Notes: generated by a model from the letters alone, not told the origin. 41,542 nucleotides of DNA from SVTX01 sp964567085 (GCA_964567085.1 CAZMKU010000004.1:1-41542); one strand, 5' to 3'; counted from the stretch's first letter, positions 16,418-25,580 are shown. Made by a program: numbers and translations.

Positions 16418-17626
16418 ATGAAAAAAGTGTATTTAGTGAGCGCGAAGAGAAGCGCGATCGGAAGTATGCTCGGATCTCTGAAGGATTTATCTCCCGCATA
16501 CGTCGGATCAAAAGTTCTTGCAGCCGCACTTGAAGAAGGCGGGGTTTCTCCTGAATGGCTTGATGAGGTTATCGTTGGTAACGTTCTTCCCGCAGGCGCA
16601 AAGCAGGGCCCCGGCAGACAGGTGGCTATCGGCGCGGGCGTACCCGTTGAAATTCCCGCGTATTCTCTCAATATGGTATGCGGAAGCGGTATGAAGGCAG
16701 TTATGAATGCGGTTCTGTCAATTAAGGCGGGAGCGGCAGGTCTTGTGGCTGCGGGCGGTACTGAAATTATGAGCGGAGCTCCTTTCCTCGTTCCCGGTAA
16801 AACACGCTGGGGCGCAAAGATGGGAGATATGAAGCTTATCGACCATATGATCTACGATTCCTTGACAGATGCTTACAGTGGTCAGCATATGGGCATCACG
16901 GCGGAAAATATCGTTGAGAAATACGGTATCAGCCGCGAGGCGCAGGACAGATTCGCGATAAATTCGCAGACGAAGGCGATTGCCGCGCAGGATGCGGGCA
17001 AGTTCAAGGATGAGATCGTTCCTATTACCGTAAAGCAGGGTAAGAAGGAATTCGTGTTTGAAAACGACGAATACATCAATCGCACAACAACTTATGAAAA
17101 ACTCTCAACTCTTCGTCCCGCATTCAAGGCAGACGGAAGCGTAACTGCAGGCAACGCTTCGGGTATAAACGACGGCGCAAGCTTCGTTGTCCTTGCGAGT
17201 GAGGAAGCGGTTGAAAGGTATAATCTTTCTCCCATGGCGGAGATCGTTGGAATCGGACAGGGCGGTGTTGATCCGCAGGTAATGGGACTCGGTCCCGTTC
17301 CCGCAGTAAGAAATGCCCTCAAGAATGCGGGAATGAAGCTCTCCGATATCCAGCTTCTCGAGCTTAACGAGGCCTTTGCGGCTCAGTCGCTCGGCGTAGT
17401 TAAGCTCTTATCCGAGGAGCACGGCGAGAGCGAGGATGAGATCCTCTCCCGTTGCAACGTAAACGGCGGCGCGATCGCGCTCGGTCATCCCGTTGGCGCT
17501 TCGGGTAACAGAATTATAGTAACCCTGGCTCACGAGCTCAAGAAGAGCGGCAAGACATACGGTCTCGCTTCTCTCTGCATCGGCGGCGGTATGGGTACGG
17601 CGGTAATTCTTAAAAATTTGAAATAA
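16418..17626 (+). CDS. thlA: Acetyl-CoA acetyltransferase (thiolase)
   Basis: A 402-residue thiolase that condenses two acetyl-CoA to acetoacetyl-CoA or cleaves it. The acyl-accepting C88 lies in NMVCGSGMKA, H357 in GHPVGASG and the second cysteine C387 in CIGGGMG; the NEAFAAQ motif is also intact. AAGGAG precedes the ATG. It supplies the entry step for the pathway completed by the SDR reductase, hydratase and Bcd genes around it. The biosynthetic (two-carbon) type is more likely than long-chain thiolase from its length and context. Confidence 0.95.
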   Translation: MKKVYLVSAKRSAIGSMLGSLKDLSPAYVGSKVLAAALEEGGVSPEWLDEVIVGNVLPAGAKQGPGRQVAIGAGVPVEIPAYSLNMVCGSGMKAVMNAVLSIKAGAAGLVAAGGTEIMSGAPFLVPGKTRWGAKMGDMKLIDHMIYDSLTDAYSGQHMGITAENIVEKYGISREAQDRFAINSQTKAIAAQDAGKFKDEIVPITVKQGKKEFVFENDEYINRTTTYEKLSTLRPAFKADGSVTAGNASGINDGASFVVLASEEAVERYNLSPMAEIVGIGQGGVDPQVMGLGPVPAVRNALKNAGMKLSDIQLLELNEAFAAQSLGVVKLLSEEHGESEDEILSRCNVNGGAIALGHPVGASGNRIIVTLAHELKKSGKTYGLASLCIGGGMGTAVILKNLK

Positions 17627-17656
17627 TTGATTAAATGCTGAAAGGATGGAAACCAA

Positions 17657-18376
17657 ATGAGATTACAGGGAAAGATAGCAATAATTACAGGCGCGGCTAA
17701 GGGACTTGGCGGCGAAATGGCGCAGACATTTGCAAAAGAGGGCGCTAAGGTTATCGCAGTTGATATGATGCCCCTCACATATGAATGTGAAAACGTAGAA
17801 TACTATCAGCTTAACGTAACAGACGTTTCTGCTTGCCGGGCTCTTTTCGAGTATACAAAAGAGAAGTACGGCAGAATTGACATTCTCGTTAACAACGCGG
17901 GTATTACTCGTGACGCAATGACGAGAAAGATGACGGACGATCAGTGGGATCTCGTAATTGACATTAACCTCAAGGGCGTATTTAATCTCACTCGCTTCAT
18001 CGGTCCTCATATGGAAGAGATCGGCGGCGGTAGCATCATCAATATTTCCTCCGTTGTTGGCGAATACGGTAACATCGGTCAGGCGAACTACGCGGCATCC
18101 AAGGCAGGCGTTATCGGTCTTACAAAGACCTGGGCAAAGGAATTTGCAAGAAAGGGCGTTCCCGTAAGAGTTAACGCTATCGCTCCCGGCTACATTATGA
18201 CAGATATGATGAAGACAGTTCCCGAGGATCTGCTCAAGAAGTTCGCGGGACTTACGATGCTCGGCAGACTCGGTCAGCCCGAGGAGATCGCAAAGGCGGC
18301 TCTCTTCTTGGCAAGCGACGATGCATCCTACGTAACGGGACACGTGCTTTCCGTTAACGGCGGTATGAGACTTTAA
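17657..18376 (+). CDS. fabG: SDR 3-oxoacyl reductase, acetoacetyl-CoA reductase (FabG/PhaB type)
   Basis: A 239-residue short-chain dehydrogenase. It has the cofactor motif TGAAKGLG (11-18), NNAG (79-82) and the catalytic set S132, Y145, K149. The acid D36 at the end of the second strand favours NADH over NADPH. In a thiolase operon it should reduce acetoacetyl-CoA to (R)-3-hydroxybutyryl-CoA, as PhaB does, feeding the (R)-specific hydratase. A role in fatty acid synthesis is less likely because no other fab gene of that pathway is present except a divergent KAS III-like gene. Confidence 0.88.
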   Translation: MRLQGKIAIITGAAKGLGGEMAQTFAKEGAKVIAVDMMPLTYECENVEYYQLNVTDVSACRALFEYTKEKYGRIDILVNNAGITRDAMTRKMTDDQWDLVIDINLKGVFNLTRFIGPHMEEIGGGSIINISSVVGEYGNIGQANYAASKAGVIGLTKTWAKEFARKGVPVRVNAIAPGYIMTDMMKTVPEDLLKKFAGLTMLGRLGQPEEIAKAALFLASDDASYVTGHVLSVNGGMRL

Positions 18377-18385
18377 TTGACCTTC

Positions 18386-18489
18386 TAAAAACTTCTTACT
18401 ACTTCGTTGATCCCCGAAAGCGGCTCGTCGTAGGTAGACTACGACGTCGCCTCGCTTTCAGCGGTTCGCCTTGTATTAAAAAGTTTTTA
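18386..18489. repeat. 104-bp imperfect palindromic element
   Basis: Outer arms TAAAAACTT (18386-18394) and AAGTTTTTA (18481-18489), middle arms GAAAGCG (18416-18422) and CGCTTTC (18453-18459), and a central CGTCGTAG/CTACGACG stem (18426-18433/18439-18446). It occupies the gap between the SDR and KAS III-like genes. It could be a mobile palindromic repeat or an RNA structure that tunes downstream expression. No other copy is visible in the window. Confidence 0.7.
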
Positions 18490-18550
18490 TCGGTCGGGCT
18501 CGTACTAAAATAGTTTATATTTAACATTTTAATGAAAGGGAAAGTTTAAT

Positions 18551-19567
18551 ATGGTAAACGTAGGTATAGTTGGCGTAGGTACATACCTTCCCAAAAATAT
18601 AATGACAGCTAAAGAGGTTTCCGACGCGACGGGCGGTGTCTGGAGCGAGGATGCCGTAAGAGCAAAGCTTGGTATCAATCAGAAATATATGCCCTCGAAG
18701 GACGCCTGTGACGGTACGCAGGAAATGGGCGCTCTCGCGGCTCTCAAGTGCCTTGAGAATACGGGCGTAGATCCTCTTGAAATCGACGTTATCCTTTGTA
18801 TCACAGAGGAGTGGAAGGAATATCCCTTGACCACATCCGCTTGTTACGTTCAGGACAGAATCGGCGCGAAGAACGCGTGGGGCATTGACGTTCAGAACCG
18901 TTGCTGCACTTGTGTTTCTGCTATGAAGCTCGCAAAGGATATGCTTATCGCTGACGACGAGATCAATACGGTTCTCGTATGCGGCGGCTACCGAAACTGT
19001 GATTTTATCGACTATAAGGACAGCGGCGTTTCGTTTATGTTCAATCTCGGCGCGGGCGGCGGCGCGATCCTTCTCAAGAAGAATTACGGCAAAAACCTCC
19101 TTCTCGGTACACATCTTATGTCCGACGGCTCCGTAGTTCACACCTGCGGTTCAAAGGTTGGCGGTATTCTTGAGCCCGTAACGGCAGAAAATGCGTCCGA
19201 ATACGGTATGCTCAGACTTATGGATTCCCCCAAGATGAAGGGACTCCTCAACACGGTTTCGATGCCTAACTGGTATCACTGCATCGACGAGGCTCTCCGC
19301 AAGTCCTCTATGACTCGCGAGGACATTGACTATCTTGCGATCCTTCACATTAAGCGTTCGGGTCACAAGGCGATGCTCGCAGATCTCGGTCTTACCGAGG
19401 ATCAGTCGATCTATCTTGAAAATTACGGACATATCGGTCAGATCGACCAGATCTTGTCTCTTGAGCTTGCGCTTAAGGAAGGTAAGGTAAAGGACGGCGA
19501 TACGGTATGTATGATCGCGGCAGGTATAGGATATACCTGGGCGGCAAACATTATAAAGTGGGGTTGA
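18551..19567 (+). CDS. Divergent ketoacyl-ACP synthase III / HMG-CoA-synthase-like protein
   Basis: A 338-residue thiolase-superfamily protein with the KAS III layout. The nucleophile aligns to C118 in DVQNRCCTC, with further cysteines C119 and C121. H266 occupies the histidine of the usual HQAN motif, but that motif reads HIKR, and the following GN-type asparagine region reads NYGHIGQ with H294. So Cys and His remain while the asparagine is lost, which argues against ordinary FabH chemistry. It may condense, transfer or hydrolyse acyl groups on CoA. It sits between the butyrate-type genes and the LIV transporter. The GAAAGGGAAAG region precedes its ATG. Confidence 0.75.
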   Translation: MVNVGIVGVGTYLPKNIMTAKEVSDATGGVWSEDAVRAKLGINQKYMPSKDACDGTQEMGALAALKCLENTGVDPLEIDVILCITEEWKEYPLTTSACYVQDRIGAKNAWGIDVQNRCCTCVSAMKLAKDMLIADDEINTVLVCGGYRNCDFIDYKDSGVSFMFNLGAGGGAILLKKNYGKNLLLGTHLMSDGSVVHTCGSKVGGILEPVTAENASEYGMLRLMDSPKMKGLLNTVSMPNWYHCIDEALRKSSMTREDIDYLAILHIKRSGHKAMLADLGLTEDQSIYLENYGHIGQIDQILSLELALKEGKVKDGDTVCMIAAGIGYTWAANIIKWG

Positions 19568-19612
19568 TCCATTAAATTAAAGGAAAAATCCTTTTTGAAA
19601 GGAAACTAATTT

Positions 19613-20521
19613 ATGGCATATTTTCTTAACACATTATTGGGATCAATATCTGGTATGTGTGTTACTGCGCTTGTTACGCTTGCCATTACGATGATATTCA
19701 AAACATCCTTCACCACGAATTTCGCTCAGGGCGTAATTTCCGCGTTCGGAGCGTACGCGGTGGCGGATGCGATGATAACCCGAGGACTTTCCATTTGGGT
19801 TGCGCTTCCCATCGGCATAGTTGTCTCTATGCTGATCGCGGTGCTCATCGACGTTGGTATCTTCAGACGCGGACGTTACGTAAACGCCCTCGGAAAGCAG
19901 ATCATCACAATGGGACTTATATCCATCGTTGTTGGCGCTGTTCCGCTGATATTCAAGATATCAAATCCGTCGATACCGAAGTTTATTGAAGGAAACGTAA
20001 GCTTTGAGGTTTCGGGAGAGATCGTAACGGTTACGAAAAACGCGCTTTTGTGCCTTGGAATCAGCGTGGCGGTTATCGCGGCGGTGTTCTTGCTTCTGCG
20101 CTTCAGTAAATGGGGCCTCGCGGTAAGAGCGACCGCATCCAACGAATACGTTGCGGGAATGATGGGAATCAATACGCACGTAATTACGGCGATCTCCTGG
20201 GGACTTGCGGGCGCAATCGGCGCACTTGCTGCAGTTATCAACGCGTCAAACGGCGCGGGAATGAACGTATATTATATGACCAACTATCAGGTATTTGCGT
20301 TCTTAGCGGGAATTCTTGGCGGCTTCGGCACGTTCTACGGCCCCGTTATCGCGGCACTTATGATCCCTCTGGCAAATAATTTGGTGCAGTACTTTGTAAA
20401 CGTGATCGGAAAGCCCGAGCTCACGGGTTGGTCGATGGTTATCGTTTATGCGATTGCTCTTATCATAATCTTCTTTAAGCCGCAGGGCATCTTCGGCAAG
20501 AAGATAGCAAGGAAGGTGTGA
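19613..20521 (+). CDS. livH: LIV-type ABC transporter permease (LivH-like)
   Basis: A 302-residue inner-membrane permease with about eight helices, of the branched-chain amino acid (HAAT) importer family. Typical features are the GxxxAxxxG-rich first half and the late GILGGFGTFYGPVIAALMI segment. AAAGGAAA precedes the ATG, and the stop is four bases from the next permease gene. It would pair with LivM to form the pore. In this setting the cargo could be an acid metabolised by the neighbouring CoA enzymes and need not be an amino acid. Confidence 0.9.
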   Translation: MAYFLNTLLGSISGMCVTALVTLAITMIFKTSFTTNFAQGVISAFGAYAVADAMITRGLSIWVALPIGIVVSMLIAVLIDVGIFRRGRYVNALGKQIITMGLISIVVGAVPLIFKISNPSIPKFIEGNVSFEVSGEIVTVTKNALLCLGISVAVIAAVFLLLRFSKWGLAVRATASNEYVAGMMGINTHVITAISWGLAGAIGALAAVINASNGAGMNVYYMTNYQVFAFLAGILGGFGTFYGPVIAALMIPLANNLVQYFVNVIGKPELTGWSMVIVYAIALIIIFFKPQGIFGKKIARKV

Positions 20522-20525
20522 TTCT

Positions 20526-21629
20526 ATGAATAAATTTTTAGAAAAAAGATACGCCCTCCTTGGTAAAACGGGAGAGAAGGGCGACACCTTCGGCTCGAGG
20601 CTCAAAAAATTCATTTCAAATTCCACAATTCATTTTCTGTTTTTCTTAGTGCTCATATGGGCGGTGGGTTATCTTTCGATAGAAAAGATAATTCCCAAAA
20701 TAATTCCTTATTCGTGGGGCTCGGCATTTGCCATCACCTTCTCGTACGCTATTGCGGCAGTAGGCTTCTGTCTGCTTATGGGATACTCGGGCTTGGCATC
20801 GCTCGGCACGGGCGGATTTATAGGAATAGGAACGTACGCTGTTTATTACGTAGTACAGCTTGGCCGTATGCGCTTTGGATTGGCGATCGTTGTTGCGCTT
20901 CTGGTGGCGGCGGTCATTGGCATAATCGTAGGATTTATTTCGCTCAGAATTGAGGGAATATATCTGGTTATTCTGACTCTCGGTCTTTCGGAGATACTGC
21001 GAAATCTCTATATGGTTATAGAGGACAGAATCAAAATTTCGAATTTCGGTATCCTCACGGGCTTCAAGCTTGAAAGAAAGCACGCGATATTTATTGTCGG
21101 TCTCGTTTTGGTTATCATTATGATAATTACTCATAATCTGATCAACAGTCCGACGGGAAGAGCGATGCTTGCTATGAAGAATTCAACGGCGGCTGCGCAG
21201 GCTATGGGTATCAGCCTTCTCAAGTACAGACTTATGGCGTTCGTTATTTGTACGATGTACGCGGCTCTCTCGGGCGCAATGCTCATAATCACACAGAGAT
21301 CCGCTATGGCAAGTGACGGTAACGGCTTCTACGCTCTTATTACCTCGCTTAATATTCTGGCCGCGGTCATAATAGGCGGCTACAAATCAATATGGGGCGC
21401 AGTATTCGGCTCGTTCGTTATGTACGGAATGCAGACGGTTATCTTCAACCGTGTTGAATTTCTGCAGAAAAACCCCGTTATTATCACGTTCATCTCGGGT
21501 ATTCTCGTAATACTTGTTGTTATGTTCTATCCCGGTGGACTTGCGCAGCTCCTCGTTGAGCTTCGCGGAAAAATCAAAAAGCTTCGTATGAAGCGGAGGG
21601 AGGCTCGATATGGCAAGGACCTTGGATAA
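20526..21629 (+). CDS. livM: LIV-type ABC transporter permease (LivM-like)
   Basis: A 367-residue second permease. A polar 35-residue N-terminus precedes about nine helices; the family core GYSGLASLGTGGFIGIGTYA lies near residues 91-110 and the EAA-type region near ALSGAMLI follows later. The GAAGG region upstream overlaps the end of livH, and its 3' end overlaps livG by 20 bases. Together with LivH it makes the transmembrane channel of the importer. Confidence 0.9.
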   Translation: MNKFLEKRYALLGKTGEKGDTFGSRLKKFISNSTIHFLFFLVLIWAVGYLSIEKIIPKIIPYSWGSAFAITFSYAIAAVGFCLLMGYSGLASLGTGGFIGIGTYAVYYVVQLGRMRFGLAIVVALLVAAVIGIIVGFISLRIEGIYLVILTLGLSEILRNLYMVIEDRIKISNFGILTGFKLERKHAIFIVGLVLVIIMIITHNLINSPTGRAMLAMKNSTAAAQAMGISLLKYRLMAFVICTMYAALSGAMLIITQRSAMASDGNGFYALITSLNILAAVIIGGYKSIWGAVFGSFVMYGMQTVIFNRVEFLQKNPVIITFISGILVILVVMFYPGGLAQLLVELRGKIKKLRMKRREARYGKDLG

Positions 21630-23034
21630 GATCATTCCCGCTACGGCTTCCCGCGCAATAAGTCTTCGACAGAAGCATGACTGGATAAAGATAGAGATGG
21701 ATTCTCTTTCTGAAAAGTACGGTCAGAAAAAGCAGAAAAAGCTTGATAAATTTATTTATAAAGCAAATAAGAAGCTTGGTTCTGCGGCTTACCGCGCGTG
21801 TGATAAAAACGAATACGCCGATGGTGTTATGCAGGAGAAGCTTCAGGCTTATGATACAAAGAAATATCTCTCGCACAGAGCGGTAAATCATAAAGCGGCA
21901 AAGGCAATTTTCAGCGCTATCAAGTCAGGCAGGGATTATTCGTCCATTCTTGACGAGTTGAATTTTAAGTACAACGAGCTTATCAATAAGAGAGCTGAGT
22001 ACGTGGGAAAGCTTCAAGACGGCAAGGAACTCTTTCTTTCTCGAAATCCCGTGTCAGATTCAGCAAAATATGACGTTTTGTCAGCTGAGCTGGCCGAGGA
22101 GTATAATGCTCTTGAGGCGGCGCTTACAAAAGGCTATGAGGAGCAGCTTGAAAGGGATATGCTCCGTCTTGGCAAAAAGCTTTCCAAGGTTTCCGACTCC
22201 ATCGAATACGTAAGAAGCAAGCAGAAGGTAACGAAGGCGCTTCCCGATGACGTGCTTTTGTCTGTGAGCGGACTTAAAATGTATTTCGGCGGTCTTCGTG
22301 CCGTTGACGATCTCACCTTCGACGTTAAGAAGGGTGAGATATTCGGTCTTATCGGCCCTAACGGCGCAGGTAAAACCACGGTATTCAACTGTATCACCCG
22401 TTTCTATGATGCAACGGGCGGAGATGTGTATTTCGAAAATAAGTACGGCGAGGTCGTTGATCTTCGCAAATTTAAGGTTCACGATATAATTCTCCAGGGT
22501 ATCGGACGCACCTTCCAGAACATCGAGCTTGTAAAGGAGATATCGGTTCTCGAAAACCTTCTCGTTGCAAGCACGAGATCCTACCGTTCAAACCTTTTGG
22601 TTCACGCGCTCGGCTTGCCTATGCTGAATAAGGAAGAAAAGCTTCTTCGCGCAAAGGCGATGAAGATATTGAAGTTTATGGGTATCGAGTCCTACGCAAA
22701 TTGGCTTGCATTTGGACTTCCTTACGGAATTCTGAAGAAGGTCGAGATAGCGAGAGCGCTTATGGCTGACGCCAAGCTTATAATTATGGATGAGCCCGCG
22801 GCGGGTCTTAACGATTCTGAAACCCGTGAGCTTACCGAAACTATTCGCAAGATCCGTGACGAGTTTGGTGTAACGATCCTTCTCGTTGAACACGATATGG
22901 GTCTTGTAATGAGCGTATGCGATACCGTGTGCGCAATATCCTTCGGACAGATGCTCGCAATCGGCACTCCCGAGGAAATCCAGAAGAACAAAGCCGTACA
23001 AGAGGCTTATCTCGGCGTAGAGGAGGACGAATAA
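21610..23034 (+). CDS. livG: LIV-type ABC transporter ATPase with a ~210-residue N-terminal extension (LivG-like)
   Basis: A 474-residue ATPase, nearly twice the usual 250-260. The ABC domain begins at about residue 214. Walker A GPNGAGKTT starts at residue 249, Walker B is LIIMDEPAAGL, and EHDMG carries the H-loop. The first ~210 residues are highly charged (Lys, Glu, Asp, Tyr), probably helical and unlike any domain I recognise. The distant start is well supported: GGAGGGAGG lies six bases before the ATG inside the end of livM, and no good site precedes the ABC core. It ends in a TAATG overlap with livF. Confidence 0.9.
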   Translation: MARTLDKIIPATASRAISLRQKHDWIKIEMDSLSEKYGQKKQKKLDKFIYKANKKLGSAAYRACDKNEYADGVMQEKLQAYDTKKYLSHRAVNHKAAKAIFSAIKSGRDYSSILDELNFKYNELINKRAEYVGKLQDGKELFLSRNPVSDSAKYDVLSAELAEEYNALEAALTKGYEEQLERDMLRLGKKLSKVSDSIEYVRSKQKVTKALPDDVLLSVSGLKMYFGGLRAVDDLTFDVKKGEIFGLIGPNGAGKTTVFNCITRFYDATGGDVYFENKYGEVVDLRKFKVHDIILQGIGRTFQNIELVKEISVLENLLVASTRSYRSNLLVHALGLPMLNKEEKLLRAKAMKILKFMGIESYANWLAFGLPYGILKKVEIARALMADAKLIIMDEPAAGLNDSETRELTETIRKIRDEFGVTILLVEHDMGLVMSVCDTVCAISFGQMLAIGTPEEIQKNKAVQEAYLGVEEDE

Positions 23035-23750
23035 TGAACGAACTTCTTAAAATAACCGACTTAAAGCTTAATTACGGGCCGATCGCCGCGCTCAAGGGCG
23101 TTGACCTTGAGGTGAAGGAGGGTCAGATAGTTGCAATTCTCGGCGCAAACGGCGCGGGAAAGACCTCTCTTTTGAAGGTAGTATCGGGATTACTAAAGCC
23201 CGCTTCGGGAGAAATTCTCTTTGATGGCGTAAATATCGCAGGAAAGCCTGCGCATAAGGTCGCAAAGCAGGGAATTATGCAATCTCCCGAGGGAAGATTC
23301 GTTCTCGCAGGTCTTACCGTTGAGGAAAATCTTCGTGTTGGCGCATACAATGTTAAAAGCAAAACCGAGCTTTCCCGCAATCTGGAGCGTGTTTACACGC
23401 TTTTCCCCAGACTTCGTGAGAGAGCAAAGCAGCAGTCCTCGACTCTTTCGGGCGGTGAGCAGCAGATGCTCGCGATAGGCAGAGCTCTTATGGGCAGCCC
23501 CAAGCTTCTCATCCTCGACGAGCCATCACTGGGACTTGCGCCCTTGCTTATAAAGGACATTTTCAATACCTTGACAAAGATCAAGGAAGAGGGAACTACG
23601 GTTCTTATAGTAGAGCAGAATGCTCTGGCAACCCTGAAGATCGCCGACTACGCCTACGTTCTGGAGCTTGGTAAAATAAGCATGCAGGGCAAGGCGTCGG
23701 AGCTTATAAACGATGAGCGACTTATCGCGGCTTATCTCGGCGGACACTAA
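23034..23750 (+). CDS. livF: LIV-type ABC transporter ATPase (LivF-like)
   Basis: A 238-residue second ATPase of normal length. Walker A is GANGAGKTS, the signature is LSGGEQQM, Walker B is LLILDEPSLGLAP, and the switch EQNA ends the core as in LivF proteins. The ATG shares a base with the livG stop (TAATG) and follows an AGAGGAGG site within livG. It should heterodimerise with the extended LivG to power the importer. Confidence 0.92.
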   Translation: MNELLKITDLKLNYGPIAALKGVDLEVKEGQIVAILGANGAGKTSLLKVVSGLLKPASGEILFDGVNIAGKPAHKVAKQGIMQSPEGRFVLAGLTVEENLRVGAYNVKSKTELSRNLERVYTLFPRLRERAKQQSSTLSGGEQQMLAIGRALMGSPKLLILDEPSLGLAPLLIKDIFNTLTKIKEEGTTVLIVEQNALATLKIADYAYVLELGKISMQGKASELINDERLIAAYLGGH

Positions 23751-23765
23751 ACGCGATAAAAACGC

Positions 23766-23793
23766 GGCGACGGCGCAATAAAAGCGCCTCGCC
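23766..23793 (+). other. Intercistronic stem-loop between livF and the binding-protein gene
   Basis: GGCGA-C-GGCGC (23766-23776) pairs with GCGCC-T-CGCC (23784-23793), without a clear T run. It may protect or attenuate the mRNA so that the binding protein is made in different amounts from the permeases. Confidence 0.5.
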
Positions 23794-23885
23794 CCACAAA
23801 TCTTCGAAACATTTGCATCATTTGGTGAGAAATGATTAAATGAAAAAAGCTTTTACACAAAAACTTATAAAAAGGAGAAAAACAT

Positions 23886-25439
23886 ATGAAAAACTCTATT
23901 TCTAAGCTTTTGGCCATTTTACTCGCATTTGCCCTTTGCTTTAGCTTTGTAGGATGCGCTCTTCCCGAAGATGACGTCAACGATGGAGAAGGCTCCACTC
24001 AGGCGCCCGGCGGTGACGTAACAGGCTCGGGAGACGGTACGGGCACAAGCGGCGGTACAGTTGATCTTCCCATTATCGAAACTGACGAGCCCGATGATCT
24101 TTTGGGTATCACAGACGACACTATCTGGGTAGGTAATACCGCAGGTACGACAGGCGCGCTCGCAACGATCGGCGGTCCCTTCAACCTTGGTATTGAGGCT
24201 GCTTTTGCAAAGTACAATGCAGAAGGTGGCTACAACGGTATGAAGATCGCTCTCAAGCACTACGATGACGGCGGCGTTGCTACAAACTCCGTATCCCTTC
24301 TCGACAAGCTCATTTATGAAGACGAGGTATTCGCAATCGTTGGTCACTTTGGCTCTTACGCAGTTGACGCAACTCTCGATACACTCAAGGACGAGGAAAT
24401 TCCTATGATCTACGCTGCGGCTGGTAACGGCTCTCTTCTCAACGAGGCTGCTTCCACAGTTGGCGACAGAGGTATATTCCCCGTACAGCCCTTGAACGTA
24501 ACAGAGGGTAGAATGCTTATTCTCCGCGCGTTTGCTCCCGCAGCAGACGAGGAAGGTAATGCTCTCGGCGGTCTTGGCGCAACGAAGGTTGGCGTTATCT
24601 CCAACTCCAACGAAGCTTCTCAGGCACTCCTTTCGGGTATCAAGGCAGAGGCAGAGCAGTCGAACCTTACAAATATCGTTTACCAGGAGGTTGCTTCCGC
24701 TGACTATACAGGCGCTGTTAACGCGCTCAAGTCTGCAGGCTGTGACGTAGTAGTTCTTACGGTTATCGGTACAGACTTCTTAACTGCTCTCACAACAATG
24801 GCTGACTCCGCTTATTACTGCAAGGTTCTTACATCCTATAACAACGCTTCCACAGCAGTATTTAACGATTCCTCCACAACGGTAATGCTTCAGGCATATG
24901 AGCAGATATTCTCCACAATGGCTATCTACTCTCAGGCATGGCTTGACATTACGTCCACAACATACGTTTACAAGGATGAAACATCCGCGCTTTACAGCGT
25001 ATATGCAGCATTCGGTCTTGATAACGGCGGCACGGGCGTAGCAGGCTTTAACGAAGAATACTGGGCAGTTGCTAACGACATTTACAACTACGCTCTTACG
25101 GTTGATCCTACAACAGCATTCGCAATGAGCTACGATGCATACGCGCTCGCAGGCTATATCGCAGGTGACCTCTTCTGCCAGGCTATGGAGGCTCTCGAAG
25201 CATCGGGCAAGGCTCTCTCCAGAGCTAACCTCGTTACGGTTATGGAATCTCAGGAATTCCAGATCGCTATGGCTGATAAGATCAGCTTTGCTAACGGTCT
25301 CAGAGCAGGTGTTAGCTCCTTCGCGCTTTCTCAGTTCTTTGATCTGTATGCTTTCAACGGTGGAGCATATCATTCCGCATCCAGCACAACGGTTCACACT
25401 CTCACATCCATCGAGGAATACAGAGAGCTTCTTAAGTAA
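23886..25439 (+). CDS. LIV-type ABC transporter substrate-binding lipoprotein
   Basis: A 517-residue lipoprotein. A signal peptide ends at lipobox FVGC with C24 lipidated. A Gly/Ser/Thr linker (about 30-58) tethers a type I periplasmic-binding fold (Peripla_BP_6) starting near DTIWVGNTAGTTG. That is about 100-150 residues longer than typical LivK proteins, through the linker and insertions. AAAAAGGAG precedes the ATG and a terminator follows the gene. It hands the imported ligand to LivHM. The ligand cannot be deduced by eye; the neighbouring CoA genes suggest a carboxylic acid or ester fragment. Confidence 0.9.
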   Translation: MKNSISKLLAILLAFALCFSFVGCALPEDDVNDGEGSTQAPGGDVTGSGDGTGTSGGTVDLPIIETDEPDDLLGITDDTIWVGNTAGTTGALATIGGPFNLGIEAAFAKYNAEGGYNGMKIALKHYDDGGVATNSVSLLDKLIYEDEVFAIVGHFGSYAVDATLDTLKDEEIPMIYAAAGNGSLLNEAASTVGDRGIFPVQPLNVTEGRMLILRAFAPAADEEGNALGGLGATKVGVISNSNEASQALLSGIKAEAEQSNLTNIVYQEVASADYTGAVNALKSAGCDVVVLTVIGTDFLTALTTMADSAYYCKVLTSYNNASTAVFNDSSTTVMLQAYEQIFSTMAIYSQAWLDITSTTYVYKDETSALYSVYAAFGLDNGGTGVAGFNEEYWAVANDIYNYALTVDPTTAFAMSYDAYALAGYIAGDLFCQAMEALEASGKALSRANLVTVMESQEFQIAMADKISFANGLRAGVSSFALSQFFDLYAFNGGAYHSASSTTVHTLTSIEEYRELLK

Positions 25440-25499
25440 TCTGATTTAAGATCACACAAAATTTTCAGTTGAAAATCAATATTCTGAATAATTAAATAT

Positions 25500-25527
25500 T
25501 ATCCTCTCGCCGTGGGGCGAGAGGATA
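25500..25527 (+). terminator. Terminator after the transporter genes
   Basis: A perfect 12-bp stem (25500-25511 with 25516-25527), loop GTGG, then an A/T-rich run. It probably ends much of the upstream transcript. Confidence 0.65.
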
Positions 25528-25562
25528 GGGAAAAATTTATTCATTCTCACAAAATGACTTTT

Positions 25563-25578
25563 GTTTAAGCGCTTAAAC
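25563..25578. promoter_or_regulatory. Perfect 16-bp palindrome GTTTAAGCGCTTAAAC
   Basis: It is symmetrical around a central CG, like LacI/CcpA-family operators, and matches the catabolite-response consensus at 12 of 14 positions. It lies between two hairpins, 136 bases upstream of the CoA-transferase gene. Confidence 0.45.
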
Positions 25579-25580
25579 GA

